Source: Gavia stellata (Eukaryota; Chordata; Aves; Gaviiformes; Gaviidae). Taken from it: a DNA stretch of 64,000 nt. Position numbers and translations under genes: made by a program. The stretch spans positions 67,329,635 to 67,393,634 of the forward strand of contig NC_082595.1 in assembly GCF_030936135.1 (NCBI RefSeq), in the 5' to 3' direction. Positions 11,939 to 23,972 of the stretch are shown here, one piece after another; the stretch's first letter is position 1, and every line of letters begins with the position of its first letter. Under the pieces are notes generated by a model. It saw only the letters and a list, made by a program, of their open reading frames with translations, did no database searches and was not told where the DNA came from.

Positions 11939-12245
11939 GGAATTTATGGCACCAGTGCTATGACGTTTAAAAATTCCATGAGTTATAAAAGGCTTGTCTC
12001 ATTATAGAGGCACATTGTGGCTATGTAGGTGAAACCAGAATCCTTTTTTTTATCTGTAAATAGGTGTATTTTTTCCAAATGCTGCTCAGAATTAAATACC
12101 TAATAGGATTTCTTTGTATTACATTTTTTCAAGAACGGTAGTGCTTATTAAGAATATAAAACATGCCATTCTCTTTCAGCTGTAATGTTCTTAAAATTAC
12201 TATTGAATGTACTGTGATGTCAATAAAGCTCTTTAGTTCATTTTT
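11939..12245 (+). terminator. PNISR: PNISR 3'UTR and poly(A) signal
   Basis: An AT-rich 3'UTR follows the stop. AATAAA lies at 12222-12227 with a T-rich downstream element (cattttttgtttaaa), so cleavage is likely near 12,240-12,250. Confidence 0.8.
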
Positions 12246-14098
12246 TGTTTAAAATTCTTGCACCTGAATTTTGTGTTAAATTGTAGAAAGTACTTTTTTA
12301 AAAAAAAAAAAAGGAAAGAAAAAGGCAGCTTTTTTGGTATAACAAATTTTTCAAGTACTTGAAAAAGATTTTAACGTAAAACGCTTGTCAAAATATGTAA
12401 TCCATGGACCTGATGAGATTAATCTGTTGGGGGGGCGTGGAAGAACAAAGAAAAGACATCATATTTTTTCCTGTTGATATCTGTAATAGATTTTTAATAT
12501 CCTTTCTATTTGGACTAGCAAGTGATATACGCTGTGTGTGTAAAATATGGGTCACTGTAATACAAGCTATACCTAAACAGACTGAACCCCATTAGGAATA
12601 TGTGCGACTGACTGATCTTGTGTGACAGTGTTAAGCTCTGGAACTATATTCCTCACCCAGTTTTCAGAGAGAACTTTCTGGACGTTCAGGGATATTACAG
12701 GAACAAGACTCAGTATTTTAGATGTTTTTATGGAATATATTTATAAATGGCACTCAGTACACATTAGAAAACCGATAATAGGTTAACTTTACTTTTTGGC
12801 ACGTGCATTAAATGTGTAGTAAACATTGAAGCTGGTTATTTTTGTTAGTGATATGAGAATTGTGATTCCTGTAAAGCTAATACATTAGACAGCAACGTAA
12901 CTAAACTTTTGGTTTTAGTATCACCATAATGTGAAAGAGGTCACTGATTACCTCCTTCTTCAGGAAATGAACTACTGCTGCTAGTAACAAGAGTGTGAAA
13001 TAATACTAGTTGAAAAAAAACAGTACACAACCCTAGGCCAGTGACTGCTACAGAAGAACATTAATTCAGGAAAAGATTGGAGATCTGTGCCTAGAAGGTC
13101 TGGTATGATACCAATTGTGAAAAAGAGAAATGGCTTAACATCAAAGTAAGATCTCTTTGATGGCTGTATCTTCTAAGAAAAAAATGTACAGGCAACTTGC
13201 AGAGCATGTCTTCATGGACAGATTAATCCATTTAACTAAAATTAGAATTCAGCTATGCAGCATTTTTGCCAGTGTAGTTTTTTTCATAAATTAAATGCAG
13301 AAGTAAACTGCTTCAGTGCAAAGATTCACATTTTACCTATATGTTTATTAAGCAAGCTAATGGCTGGCGAATACATGCATGTTTATCAAAACACTGTTAC
13401 AGAGAATTAATTAGTTAATCAGTTATAAATAACATAGCCCCCCCCTCAATTAAGTCCTTTTACATAGAGTAAGCAGTCATACCTATTAGCAAAATAAGGC
13501 ATAATTTGCAACACACTGATTTTACTTGCATTGGTATGGATTTAAATAATGATACATTGATCCAATCTCACTACACTATTGGTAAAAGTGAGGATTTTTT
13601 GAAGAATAGGTAGCATAACACTTCAGATGTCTTAGAAGGATGGCTTGAGAGAGACAGAAACTAGAATTAAGTTTAAGAAAAGCTATTGAGGAATACAGTT
13701 TCCATGATGCATTGAATTTGATTTTCAGTTCAGATTTTATACTCTCTGTCTAATAATAAAAAGATTGTGTATGAAAAGCTTTATATACTCTGCCAACAAC
13801 TGGAATTCTGTCACTTCCTGTAAATATGAAAATTATTTTTTGACACAAATGCACTTATATGGGTAGTGACTGTATGCCAATAAAAAAGCATACGATCTCT
13901 GTATTTAACTGTTTCAGAAATCTTACTAAACAGCATACTCAGCACACCAGTAATTAAAAATACATCGGTACTATGTCAGCTTCATATACATGAGACTTCT
14001 TTGTGTTTTAGTAACTCCCTTATGAATGTTTTTCAATAGTAAAGACTAAAATAACATCCAGTCTTTAACTCCATACATCTGAAGTGATCTAAAATTAG

Positions 14099-14144
14099 AA
14101 CATGTGCAAATATATAGAAAAACATGTGCAAATATATAGAAAAA
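14099..14144. repeat. 22-bp direct tandem duplication
   Basis: The unit acatgtgcaaatatatagaa occurs twice in succession. Confidence 0.8.
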
Positions 14145-15179
14145 AGTGGATGAATCATTTCAGAAAAGAGTAAATGGGGTTGTTGCTCTATTCTTTTACA
14201 TTTTTAAATAACCAGTTGAAAATATTTCAGTACTCGTGCACTGTAGGAGAGTGAGACATAAAATTGTGAATGTCTGAGGCATTTCCCTTGAAAATTTTTT
14301 TTTAATACATAAGGGATGGTGTGGAATCAAGTGAAAAGTGTTTTCCATGCAAATGCTGTTTTGAAGATGATGACAACAAAACCCATGTGAGTATGTACCC
14401 CAAGGTACACCTTATACCATCTAAGAAGAGGAACTGGCTGCGGCCATGGATAGGCCAAACGAGTAGTTGAGTAGAATATTCTAACTTTAAAGACTGAGCA
14501 ACTATACTTTTTGAAACATGGCATGATTACTGGTTTGGAAAAAAAAAATTGTGATTTGTGTCTTTGAGGCCCTGTCTTGTGGGAGAGGTTACAGTCAAGG
14601 CTTCTGCTTTTAACTGCTGTTATTTTAAAATCTGTGTTTAATAATAGAAAAATGGAATAGCTACCTCTAGTTTAAAACCAGCCTATCCTATTAAGTAAGA
14701 TACTTGCCAATGTGCATGTATTTAATTGCTTGCTACTTTTTAAAATTGCAATTTTTAAAATTGCAAACATAAGAGCAGTGGCAATGTAAGGATTGGCTCT
14801 CCAGATTTTGCCTTTGTTTTGCTAAAGAAGTGAAAAGTTACCAGTTAATTTGCATAAGTAATATGCAGAAGCACACTTTTAAGGAATGCTTAGTTTTGTA
14901 TCTTAAGGAGACTGGGTGTCTTAGCATGAGGGACTTCGTTGAGCTCTGGTTCTTCGGTAGGTCTGAGGTGTTATTAATGACTCATAAGTCCTCTGCACTG
15001 TGAGATTTGCTGGATGGAAAGTAGGTGAGTAGGGAAGCGGTGCACGTACACGCTAAGCAGGTTTGCCATATATTTAATTGCTGCCTAGACAAGCTTCTTT
15101 GAGACCTTGCAGTAGTCCTTATTTAGGGTTGGGGTTTTTTTTTAAATAATCCAAACTGACTACTAGGTGAATTATCCTT

Positions 15180-16115
15180 TATTTACAGCAGACCTGTAAA
15201 CGGGCAGATTTCAAGCAGCGAGTGTTGTACCACTGAGCAAGGTCAGTCAATAAAACAGATTGGCATTAGATAGAGGGATGAGTAAGTCAAACCATGACTG
15301 GTTATACTACTCCAAACCTCCTGCTGCCTGGAGCGTGCTTCTGCCCCTGGCTTTGTGCAGGCTGTGCCTCCTGCTTGCGGATGCCAGCGTCTGCGCGGCC
15401 GGGCAGGGAACCTGGCCACTGCCATCATCTGCCCAGAGAACATGGAAGCGCTGCCAGCTGCTGCTTCCATGGCTGACCCCTGCCTTGCTCGGCACCGCTC
15501 CCCTCCAGCCAGCTTTGGTTTTCACAGGACTTTCTCACAAGACCTGCAGCTCAATAAAGTGTCAGAAAATGATTCTTTTTCCAAGCTGGCTGAATTCTTT
15601 ACCACTTAAGCTTGTTAAACTAGCTCCCCCCAGGGATCTGAAAATGCCAAAGCCAGCCAAGGCGAAAGAGGAGGGGAAGAAGAGCTCCCTGTGTCTGTCA
15701 GTACTGAACCGGCAGAGCTGCTCCCAGCAGCATATGGATTCAAAGCCCTCAAGTGAACCTCAGTTCAGGGCCCCAGGCAGCAGTGCCTGGGCGAGGGAGT
15801 GGGGAAGGCAGCCTTGTTCCTCCTGGGACGCAGCCCAGACTTTGTCTCCAAACCGTGACACGGCCACCTCTGCAACAGGCAGCAGCAAACCAGCTTGGTT
15901 GGCTCCCAAGAGGAAGCACTCACGAGTTTGTCTCAAGCCCGGCCATCTTGGGGGCCCAAGAGCTCTGCTCCGTGCCACAGATGTGTAGTGCAGGCTGTTG
16001 GGTATCGCTTCTCTCCCGTGCCTCCCCCTCTCCCGCATGTGAGGAGTCTTTTAATTTGGGTGCTCCCCTGCAAGTCCAGTGTTACTTTGCAATAAAAGAG
16101 ACGGAAAGCTGACAG
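15180..16115 (+). other. GC-rich intergenic island with 242-codon ORF, unknown
   Basis: This stretch is clearly richer in GC than its flanks. ATG at 15260 opens 242 codons to TAG at 15986-15988. The predicted protein has a Leu/Ala/Cys-rich hydrophobic segment near its N-terminus (SVLLPLALCRLCLLLADASV) and then a Ser/Pro/Lys/Arg-rich remainder with no domain I recognise. AATAAA motifs occur at 15553 and 16091. It could be a lineage-specific transcript, an unannotated exon or lncRNA near the COQ3 promoter, or a chance ORF made likelier by base composition. I do not recognise a family and would not call it a gene from sequence alone. Confidence 0.2.
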
Positions 16116-16624
16116 CTAATGACTGTGTCATCCCAACCAGCCTCTGCTAAAGGAGCATTTTCTTGTTCCAAGACATGCAAGGATCAGGTCCACATGCAGA
16201 AGTAAGGGGGCATAAATTTAAATAAAATCGCTGTGTTAATTTTCAGCAGAGCTTCCAGGTGAAGCCACAGTGACACATGCCACGATGCACCCACGGGACA
16301 AGGCGGGTTCATGTTCGTACAGGCTGGTTCTTGCAGGCAGCAGGGTGCCAAGCCTGCTCTGTCAGCGGGGTTACGATGCAAAGAGCGTCGGGACGCTGCA
16401 GGGAAGGGAAGGGTGAATAAAGAGGGTTTTCTTGCTTGTTGTACCACATCTTAAGCTGGAATCTTTTTTTAAAAAAAACAAGCTTGAATAAGTGCTTGTA
16501 ATAGTCTCTCCTCCTCTCCTCCTCTCCTCCTCCAGCGTTTTGTTTTGCTTCCCTTACATTTTACAAAAATATTAATACAACTTCAATAATAAATAAGTGT
16601 CTATAGATAGATTTTCTAAAATAC

Positions 16625-17500
16625 TCGAAACGGCAGCGCTGCCCACGGCCGGGCCCGGAGAGGAGAGGCCCCGCGGGGCGGCACCGCCTCGCCCCAGCCG
16701 CTGAAGCCTCACGCCGTCTGAGGCAGCTGCAGCCGCTGACTCGGGCGGCGGCAGGAGACCCGGACCGGCACCGCCGAGCACCGCCGGGCTGCGAGGCCGC
16801 TGGCCGGGGCTGAGGGCCAGGCCGGGCCCCAGCGCCGGGCGGAACCAACCTTCCCGGCGCCCGCCCCGGGGGGCGGCCGGCACCGTGTCGCTACCGCACG
16901 CCCGGCGCTGGGAGCGGACCGGGGCGGGGCGAGCGCGGCGCGGCGGCGGCGGCCGCGACGATGTGGGGAGGCGGCGGCGGGGCGGCCCGCGCTCTCACCC
17001 GCGGCCTCGGGCGCCGGCGGGCGGCGGCCGCGCTGCCGGGGGCTGCGGGCGGTGAGCAGGAGAGCGCGGAGGGCGCGGGCGGGAGGGAGGGCGCCAGCCC
17101 CGGGGCGGTGGGGAGGCCTAACGGGCTGTCGCTTTGCCGGCTCCCTCACATCAGGGCCCCAGGTCTCCCAACGGCTGCGACCTGGCGGTTGCTTCTGGCA
17201 GCCCCTGGCGGCCTCCCCCCGGCCCCGCCGGCTGGCCTGGGCTCGGCGTCCCGGCCGCGGCCTGTCCCCTGCCGTGCCCGGCCCGGCCGGCGCCCGGCAG
17301 CCTCGGCGGGAGCGGCCTGGTCAGCGGCGGTCTGCTGGGCTGGAGCACGGCCGCTCTTCGCCCACGGCAGTGGCGAGTGCGTGCGGCTGCACGCACAGGC
17401 CTTCCTCGCCCGGTTGCACGGCGTTCGTGCTCGCAGTCGTGCGGGTAACGCCAAGCCAGCCTCACGCCAGCCCCTCGGGCCTGGTGGGCTCTCACACATC
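16625..17500 (+). promoter_or_regulatory. COQ3 CpG-island promoter
   Basis: Very GC- and CpG-rich, abruptly different from its AT-rich flanks. It contains GC boxes (for example ggggcggggc at 16921-16930) and surrounds COQ3 exon 1, with no TATA box at a sensible place. The many long ORFs on both strands here follow from the lack of stop codons in GC-rich DNA. Confidence 0.85.
16961..17051 (+). CDS. COQ3: COQ3 exon 1 (start, presequence)
   Basis: ATG at 16961 opens MWGGGGGAARALTRGLGRRR, an Arg/Ala-rich amphipathic presequence, and ends one base into a codon at gtgagc. The -3 base is G/A-rich context (gcgacgATGt). Confidence 0.82.
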
Positions 17501-20500
17501 TAACGGAGCTCTCCCAAGGGAGGTGTTTTCCTCCTGCTGCCTCCTTCGCGGCCCTTCAGCTCAGAGGTATCTGTAGATCTCCCCATCGGTCACCGCGGCC
17601 TAAAATCATCTTCAGGGGGCCATTACTCTGGGCACAATGAGGTGTAGCTGTGGCTTGGGGATTGTTGGTGACCAGGCAGCAGCTGGATTGTGGGTGAGTG
17701 CGCGTTATGGCTGGGAGCGCCGAGCCGTACGTCAGCAAAGCAGGTGTGGAGAACAGTCTTCAAGACGGTGTCCTTGGCCTGTCTCTGCACTGTCCGTGAG
17801 GTTTTCTTACTTGTTTCCTTACCAATTCATATGATACAAAATGAGTATGCAGCTGTATATTCCTTATTCCAGTATGTAATGAAACAGGAATCAGAGGCCT
17901 GTGTTGATAACTGGGGGGGGGGGGGTGGGGGGTGTATGCACAACTTATGGTCAGAGTAGACATTTTGGTGAAATTCTCACTAACTGAAACATTTCAGCTG
18001 CATGAGAAGTTCCTTTTCATTCAGGCTCTGAAAGATGTCATCGTACGTATTTTGAGAAGTACTGGGATGGTAAACTAGGATATGCTCTTTTATTTAATCC
18101 CCCTGCACTCCCGAAGTACAATAGTGAGCAAATGTGTGAAGATTTGCACAGTTAGTATTGTTGTTCTAGAGCAGCATTGCTAAACTAGGTTTTTTGCCTG
18201 TGACCTCTCATAAAGCTGATGTTTTCTATTCAGTTGCCTTTCTTTTATTTATGCAGATGACCATGCTGATCTGTCTTTTCAGACAGGCCTGGGAGGTACC
18301 CTTCAGAAATACAACTGGAAAATGCAGCTGAAATCCAGTAGCACTCTGCCTGTCTCTCTGACTGAAATAAAAAGCGGCATGTAAGTACTGTATCCTGTGT
18401 GACAAGGACTGTAATCCTCTGTGACAAGGACTGTAATTTTCTATAACAATTTCATTTTACTTTGTGACAGTGTCACATGAAGTCATTTTTAAATCTCACA
18501 AATGTTTAAATGTTTGATGTGACCTATATTTGTTTTACTAATGAATAACTTAAAAATGACAGGTGTGCGGCCATCTGTTTTGGAAGGTACGTTATACGTA
18601 CAGTGCATAAAATCTGTTTGTTTTTAATCAAGTATAACTAGAATCTCTAAAGTACCACGAGTTTTATCTTTTTCTGATGCAGAATTTGTTTTTCACATAT
18701 TTCACCTGACATGAAATATCAGTATTAGTTTCATGACATTCAGCTTTCCTTGTTTAGGCTCACCATGAAGAGACTTTTCAGCACTTCACACTCATCAGTG
18801 GATTCAAAGGAAATGAAAAAATTCCAGCTCCTCGCACATAAGTGGTGGGATGAAGAAGGAGAATATTCAGCCCTTCATTCTATGAATGACATTAGAGTGC
18901 CATTTATTAGGTACGGTTTTGAAGACAGATTTTTTTTTTTTTACGTATGTACTATTTCTGCATAACCTCAGAAAACACTGTAAAAGAAAAACAATTATTA
19001 GTACTTAAGGTAACTGCTTATTGCATCTACTAGGCCACCTTGCGTGTTTGCCCTTAATCACATCCCTTTTCTTTCAGAGATACTCTGTTGAACATGAGTA
19101 GTAATTATCATCTGGGAAATCCGCTTTCTGGAGTAAAGATTCTTGATGTTGGCTGTGGTGGTGGACTGCTCAGTGAGGTAAGAAACAGTGTTCTCTGGTT
19201 GCTTTTGTTAAAAAGTGTAGGAAGTTTTTGAAATGTTTTACTGTTACACTGTTTAATTTCTAATCCTCTGAGGAGGAGCTTTTCTATATTAGTTACCAAA
19301 TGGTTTGGAGTGCAGTGCATTCTACAAACCTCATAGAATATTTGGTTTGCATAGTGGTGGTGGTTTACAGAAAAGGAGGGAATTGGTGATGAGAAATTCT
19401 AAAATCTTGGGGTTCATTAGAAAAATAAGATTTCAAACACTGTAAAGAAAAGGAGAGGGGAAGAATGATGTAAAAGTCTTCTAGCTTTCTTCTGGGCTGT
19501 TACAGTATGACAACTTTTTTTTTCTACCCCCCCCCCCCCCCTTTTTTAATTTGGAGCCTAGGCAAGAATACTTTAATCATGACAATCCTCATTACCAAAA
19601 AGTATTTTCAATTATAAACCTGTTCTTAAATGCTCATTTCTTTGAATTGCTTATCTTCAGTTTTTTATATTCGGGTGGGGATTCTCACCTTTGCTTTGAT
19701 CTTATGGGAAAAGCACAGAATAATGTCAAACACCTGAGATATATCTCCTCTCTGTCAGGAGAGATTCTCCTGGTACAGGCACTGATGTTACAGCTGCTTC
19801 CCAAGGAGTCTACACAAACCTGGGACTGAGAAGCAACTATTTGTGGTGGAACCCTTTGGCCCCACAGGCTCTGAACAGTGCTATATCCTATCAATAGACG
19901 AGGGATGGTTTGCAAATTTAGGATTGCATATCTGGCTGAGTTACTCTGGGAACTTCATCAGCATCTGAAACGAGATGTTACAAAAGGACTTGAATCTCTC
20001 CCTGTGTTTGTTTTTTTTTTCTTCTTTTATTCTGAGCAAAATTCTGTAGTCTTGCAAGACCCTGCTCTCCAACAAGGCTGGCAAAACTGGTGTGCTGCCT
20101 CACCTTCTCAGGCTGAACAACCGGTGAATTTCAGGTTGGAATAACATACCTGTGGTCATGTTCTGCAGCCTGTTTCAGTTTCAAAAGGGGTGATGGCTGA
20201 GGTGTTAACCCATGAGTAAGAAGACACTGGAGAAACTTGAGTGACAGCCAAGCCTGATGCTATCCTAGTAAACATCAGTGTTTAGTTCTCAGCGGTGAGA
20301 AAGTCCCAGAGATAATCATATATTAAGTAACCATTAAAAAGATATGAGGATTTACCATTACAGGTGGATGTTGAAGAAAGTAATGACAGTAATTAAATAC
20401 AGCATTGTTTTCCCCTCTTTAAGTATTGTGTTGATTTTTCCCCCCTTTGTTTTTCCTCTATTGGAGGGTAATAGTGGAGGAAATCTTTATTTCGTGTAAC

Positions 20501-23500
20501 AAAATGGATTCAGACCAATTTATTCTAAAAGACAATTTAAGTGTGTATATTCCAGTATATAATTTTCTTTGCTTTAATAAACATTTCAAATAAAACTGCT
20601 GGATCAGAGCTCATAATTTACTGTTGTTTGTCTTATTCTTTGATAGATGTTTTCTGCATCATGTGTGTACATTGCAAAGTTGCAGACACCTTTAAGTAAA
20701 TTGTTTTCATGCAGAGAATAAATTATACTCCATATTATTAGCCTCTAGGTAGACTGGGAGCTTCCGTTACTGGAATTGATCCTCTGGAGGACAACATTAG
20801 AACAGCAGATCAACACAAGTCATTTGATCCGGTCCTGGCCAAGAGAATACAGTACAAGTCCAGTTCACTGGAGGAGATTGTGGAAGAGTGTATGGAAACC
20901 TTTGACGTAATCGTAGCTTCTGAAGTAGTGGAGCATGTAGCTGACCTCGAAATGTTTATCAAGTGTTGTTCTCAGGTGTTAAAGGTAAGAGAGTTTTTGC
21001 TTTCATTATTGGGAATATTTTTTCTCTTTTATTATTAAGGCTTTCATTTGAAGTAATGTGAAAACAGCTATATCTGCATTCATTTTTCCACCTTGAAATC
21101 TGAACCATGCTCCAGAGGTGCCTTCCATTCTCCTCCATAATACAAGTATATTTTCCCAATTTCAGTAACTAAAGTTAGAGGAAACTTACTTCCCTGACGC
21201 TGCCTTAGAAGTGTTAATGGCATTACCTAGCATTGCAGTGTTGCTTTGCATCAAGACCTTAAGAAATCTGGTTGCACCTGATTTCACCTAGGTGAGAGAA
21301 AACATGGCAGTGCTGCTGTTCATGGGCGGCTATGGCTCACACTGCGTTGAAACTGACTGTAATGATGTTTCTGTCTCACAAGATTCTATTCCGGCTCTAG
21401 TATCACATCAGATGTACTCCTGGATTGCTTTTAAAGGGTCATAGTTATGCTTGGAGATGATCAGGTGTTGTTTTATTCCTCTGATATTGTTTCATTTGTA
21501 GAGGAGGATGGTAGGCCCACTACACAAGCAGCAGCTTTCCCTTAATCTTTAGATTTATCTTTCTGGTCATCAGAAGGAATGTAGATTATTTGAATGTAAC
21601 GCTTAACTAATTTTAAGCCTGCTGGGGACATAGAAATTATCCTTCGTTTTTACCAAACAGTCTCTTAAGTACTTAAAATTAATTTCTGGCTTTGTTTTTT
21701 GACCCTGTAATCATTAAAACAAGTATGGCATTCAGCAGTCTGAAAAATTAGGCAGTATTGCACATTTTCCTTTGTTTTTAATTGAAAAAAGTGTTTCTTT
21801 TTACAATAGGCATTGTCTATACCTTAATACCTTTTATTTACCCATTTCCTAGGCAATGTTATGTTATAAGTGACTTTGTTAGGTCTTTTTTTGGGCAAGG
21901 AAATGGTGATCAGACCGTCCAAGACTTTGATGACGTTGACTGTTTCGATTATGTTATGATGAGCATATAGACTGGTAGATAGACAAATTATGTGTTTTAA
22001 TGCGATTAAATTTACAATTTAAAAAAATATTTAATTATTCTTCTAATTGAACATTTTAATCTTTTAATTAGCCTGAAGGTTCTTTATTCATTACTACAAT
22101 CAATAAAACACAGTTGTCCTATGTCCTGGGAGTTGTGGTTGCAGAAAAAATCATAGGCATTGTACCAGAAGGAACACATGAGTGGGAGAAGTTTGTTCCC
22201 CCTGAAGAGCTGGAGCGCCTCCTGGAATCAAGTAAGTTCCAGGCTGGGTGATGGGAATGGAGAGAGATATCCAAATGGTCCCTGTAGAAATGGCAAGGGG
22301 GTAAGATAGGTGGGGTGAGTGCTAACAACAATACGCAGCCTTTCCTGTGTGAGTTACCAGTCATATGTTATGAGTATCATTTCTGGTTTAAAGACACTAC
22401 TGCTTACTGGATTTTGCATAAAATAAATTAACTAAGTGGAGTCCTAAGAATGTAGAGATTACTCAGACAAAATCAGTGTTAGAGCTGCCCTCTGTTTAAT
22501 AGCCTAAATGAAAGTTCCAAGGTTTTCTGTCCTGTTGTGGTGACAGAATGTATGCTTTGAAGTGGTTCATATGCTTTAGGTCAGGTTTGAGAAAATAACT
22601 GTATTGGCATTCCAGAGCTGCACTGCTGCCACTGCATTGTTTGTCATCTTGCCCTTGGGAGAAGGCGTTTTTATTTTTGGTTGCTGCTCCATGTTCTTTA
22701 TTCGTATTATGTTACTAAAAGACTTCTTAAAAAATGTGAAGATGAAACCTACCACAAATTCATCAGTCAGTTCTTGTGAAACTGTATGATACTGATTTGA
22801 AGAAATAATTAAATTGCCCTGGTTTGATTGCTTTTAAAATAGACAAAGCACTGAGCTGGGAAGAGTTCTGCCCATTGCCCTCCATCCCTGCAGATGTTTT
22901 AAAACCCTCTCACTGAATATCTCACTTTGCTTTAGTTCACTGTAAAGAAGCTGAAGTATGAGTTGAGCTAGTCTCTTGGCAAGGTCTTCTCTGGCACTTT
23001 GCAGTGATGCCGTAAGAAACATGACTAATAACCGTTTCACATGCTTGTGGTTCTTTCCAAATTCTCCCTTCAAAAGGAGAAGCAGGTGCAGTGGAGTGAT
23101 TTGTTTTGATAGGGTGTTTGTTTTCTGCCTTCCCTCATGTATCCTGCTGGGACACAGCAGAGCCATGCAGTGAACTGAGAGCTGCTCAGCAGGGAGTGCT
23201 AAATCACTCTTTGCTTGCACTGAGTCCTTGATGGCATTCTGCCTCTTTCTTACATTTTTCCATTCCTAAGGGGAATCCGCAGAATCCTTCCAAAGATACG
23301 CTTAGATTTTGATTTTGAAGTGTGTGATGTCAATCTGAAGAATGTCTCCACCTACAGAAAATGTTACCAGTCACCCAAATGTGGTGTTGTGAAGTTGGGG
23401 TTTGCAGCATAACACTTTGCAGTGGCTCACCATACAGTGTGCTAATGCTATGTGGCCTGGCACAGAGCTATTGCTGCTACTGCCAATAGCGGGACCCACT

Positions 23501-23880
23501 GTCACCGGTGATGCCTGTTGCCACTGTTTGTGGTGATGCCTGACAAAGGTCAGCTTGTGAAGCGCTGCTCCCCAGCTCGGAGGAAGAAGTGTGTTTCAGA
23601 CTTGCTGTTCTAAAGGGTTTGATGTTGCAGTGACTTACAATATTTAAGAGCATCAGTTGCTTTATGGCTTCCTTCTTTTCTAGATGGCTTTTCAGTCAAG
23701 ACTGTGAATGGGATGTTGTATAATCCCCTCTCGGGGTCATGGAGCTGGATGGAAAGCACAAGTGTTAACTATGCAATGCACGCTGTGAAATCTGGGGTTC
23801 AGGGACAGTCAAGCCCAACAGACGACCTGTCAGAGATGGGAAGTGAACAGCCCTCAGCCACAGCTGGCACTACCATGTGA
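16961..23880 (+). CDS. COQ3: COQ3, mitochondrial ubiquinone biosynthesis O-methyltransferase (complete)
   Basis: COQ3 is the SAM-dependent O-methyltransferase that performs both O-methylations of the coenzyme Q ring in the COQ complex at the matrix face of the inner mitochondrial membrane. Exons 16961-17051, 18257-18380, 18758-18910, 19078-19177, 20742-20984, 22072-22231 and 23684-23880 join to 1,068 nt (355 aa plus stop), close to the human length. Residues 1 to ~80 are Arg-rich with few acids, a mitochondrial presequence. RLFSTS fits an R-3 processing site. Class I methyltransferase motifs are ILDVGCGGG (144-152, SAM loop), the acidic strand end GID (167-169), and SEVVEHV (216-222). PEGSLFITTINKTQ (238-251) follows. 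The start is the first ATG in the CpG island, and MW at the N-terminus agrees with mammalian COQ3. The N-terminal exons are poorly conserved, so exon 2 is less certain than the rest. Confidence 0.95.
17052..18256. other. COQ3 intron 1 with G-run
   Basis: The first ~450 nt belong to the CpG island. A G13-T-G6 run at 17913-17932 is a sequencing-difficult, quadruplex-capable tract. No other feature was recognised. Confidence 0.8.
18257..18380 (+). CDS. COQ3: COQ3 exon 2
   Basis: The acceptor is tttatgcag and the donor is gcat|gtaagt. It is the only choice that keeps phase with exons 1 and 3. It encodes a basic segment with GGTLQKYNWKMQLKSSS; GTLQ is shared with the mammalian protein. A second AG at 18281-18282 would shift the frame. 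Confidence 0.75.
18381..18757. other. COQ3 intron 2 with short tandem duplication
   Basis: A tgtgacaaggactgtaat unit occurs twice at about 18,397-18,438, next to the donor. Otherwise AT-rich. Confidence 0.8.
18758..18910 (+). CDS. COQ3: COQ3 exon 3
   Basis: The exon begins LTMKRLFSTSHSSVDSKEMK and contains the conserved AHKWWDEEGEY and LHSMNDIRVPFI blocks. It ends two bases into Arg at gtacgg. Confidence 0.95.
19078..19177 (+). CDS. COQ3: COQ3 exon 4 (SAM-binding loop)
   Basis: The exon completes Arg and encodes 33 residues ending VKILDVGCGGGLLSE, methyltransferase motif I, on a codon boundary at gtaaga. Confidence 0.96.
19178..20741. other. COQ3 intron 4 with C15 run
   Basis: Contains a run of 15 C at 19527-19541 flanked by T runs. 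No coding or repeat family was recognised. Confidence 0.75.
20742..20984 (+). CDS. COQ3: COQ3 exon 5 (methyltransferase core)
   Basis: 81 whole codons from PLGRLGASVTGIDP to CCSQVLK, including the SAM-ribose acidic residue in GIDP and the VASEVVEHV motif. Confidence 0.96.
20985..22071. other. COQ3 intron 5
   Basis: AT-rich, bounded by gtaaga...ttag. Nothing recognised. Confidence 0.8.
22072..22231 (+). CDS. COQ3: COQ3 exon 6
   Basis: The exon reads PEGSLFITTINKTQLSYVLG to EELERLLES and ends one base into Asn. The EGTHEWEKFV block is typical of COQ3/UbiG. The donor is gtaagt. Confidence 0.96.
22232..23683. other. COQ3 intron 6
   Basis: Bounded by gtaagt...ttctag. The open stretch on the minus strand near 22,834-23,220 has no recognisable protein. 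Nothing else seen. Confidence 0.75.
23684..23880 (+). CDS. COQ3: COQ3 exon 7 (C-terminus)
   Basis: The exon completes Asn and reads GFSVKTVNGMLYNPLSGSW, then a divergent polar tail, with TGA at 23878-23880. Confidence 0.94.
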
Positions 23881-23972
23881 CTGTCCGAGATGTGTGGTGA
23901 TGCACTGCGACCAGGAACAGAAAAGAAGGTTTTACCCAGATGGACATAATAAAACCTTTTATAACAACAAAC
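23881..23972 (+). terminator. COQ3: COQ3 3'UTR and poly(A) signal
   Basis: The 3'UTR is short. AATAAA lies at 23948-23953, 68 nt after the stop. Confidence 0.75.

Larger units (their letters stand above)
12246..16620. other. PNISR-COQ3 intergenic region
   Basis: Mostly AT-rich. It holds a 22-bp tandem duplication at about 14,099-14,144 and a GC-rich stretch at 15.2-16.1 kb (separate entry). A TCCTCC/TCTCC pyrimidine repeat at 16,505-16,535 sits just before the COQ3 CpG island. Confidence 0.7.

Noticed and set aside
16561-17576. Many long ORFs on both strands around COQ3 exon 1, suggesting a divergent gene
   Set aside because: They are explained by CpG-island composition. Only the MW... exon joins in phase to COQ3.
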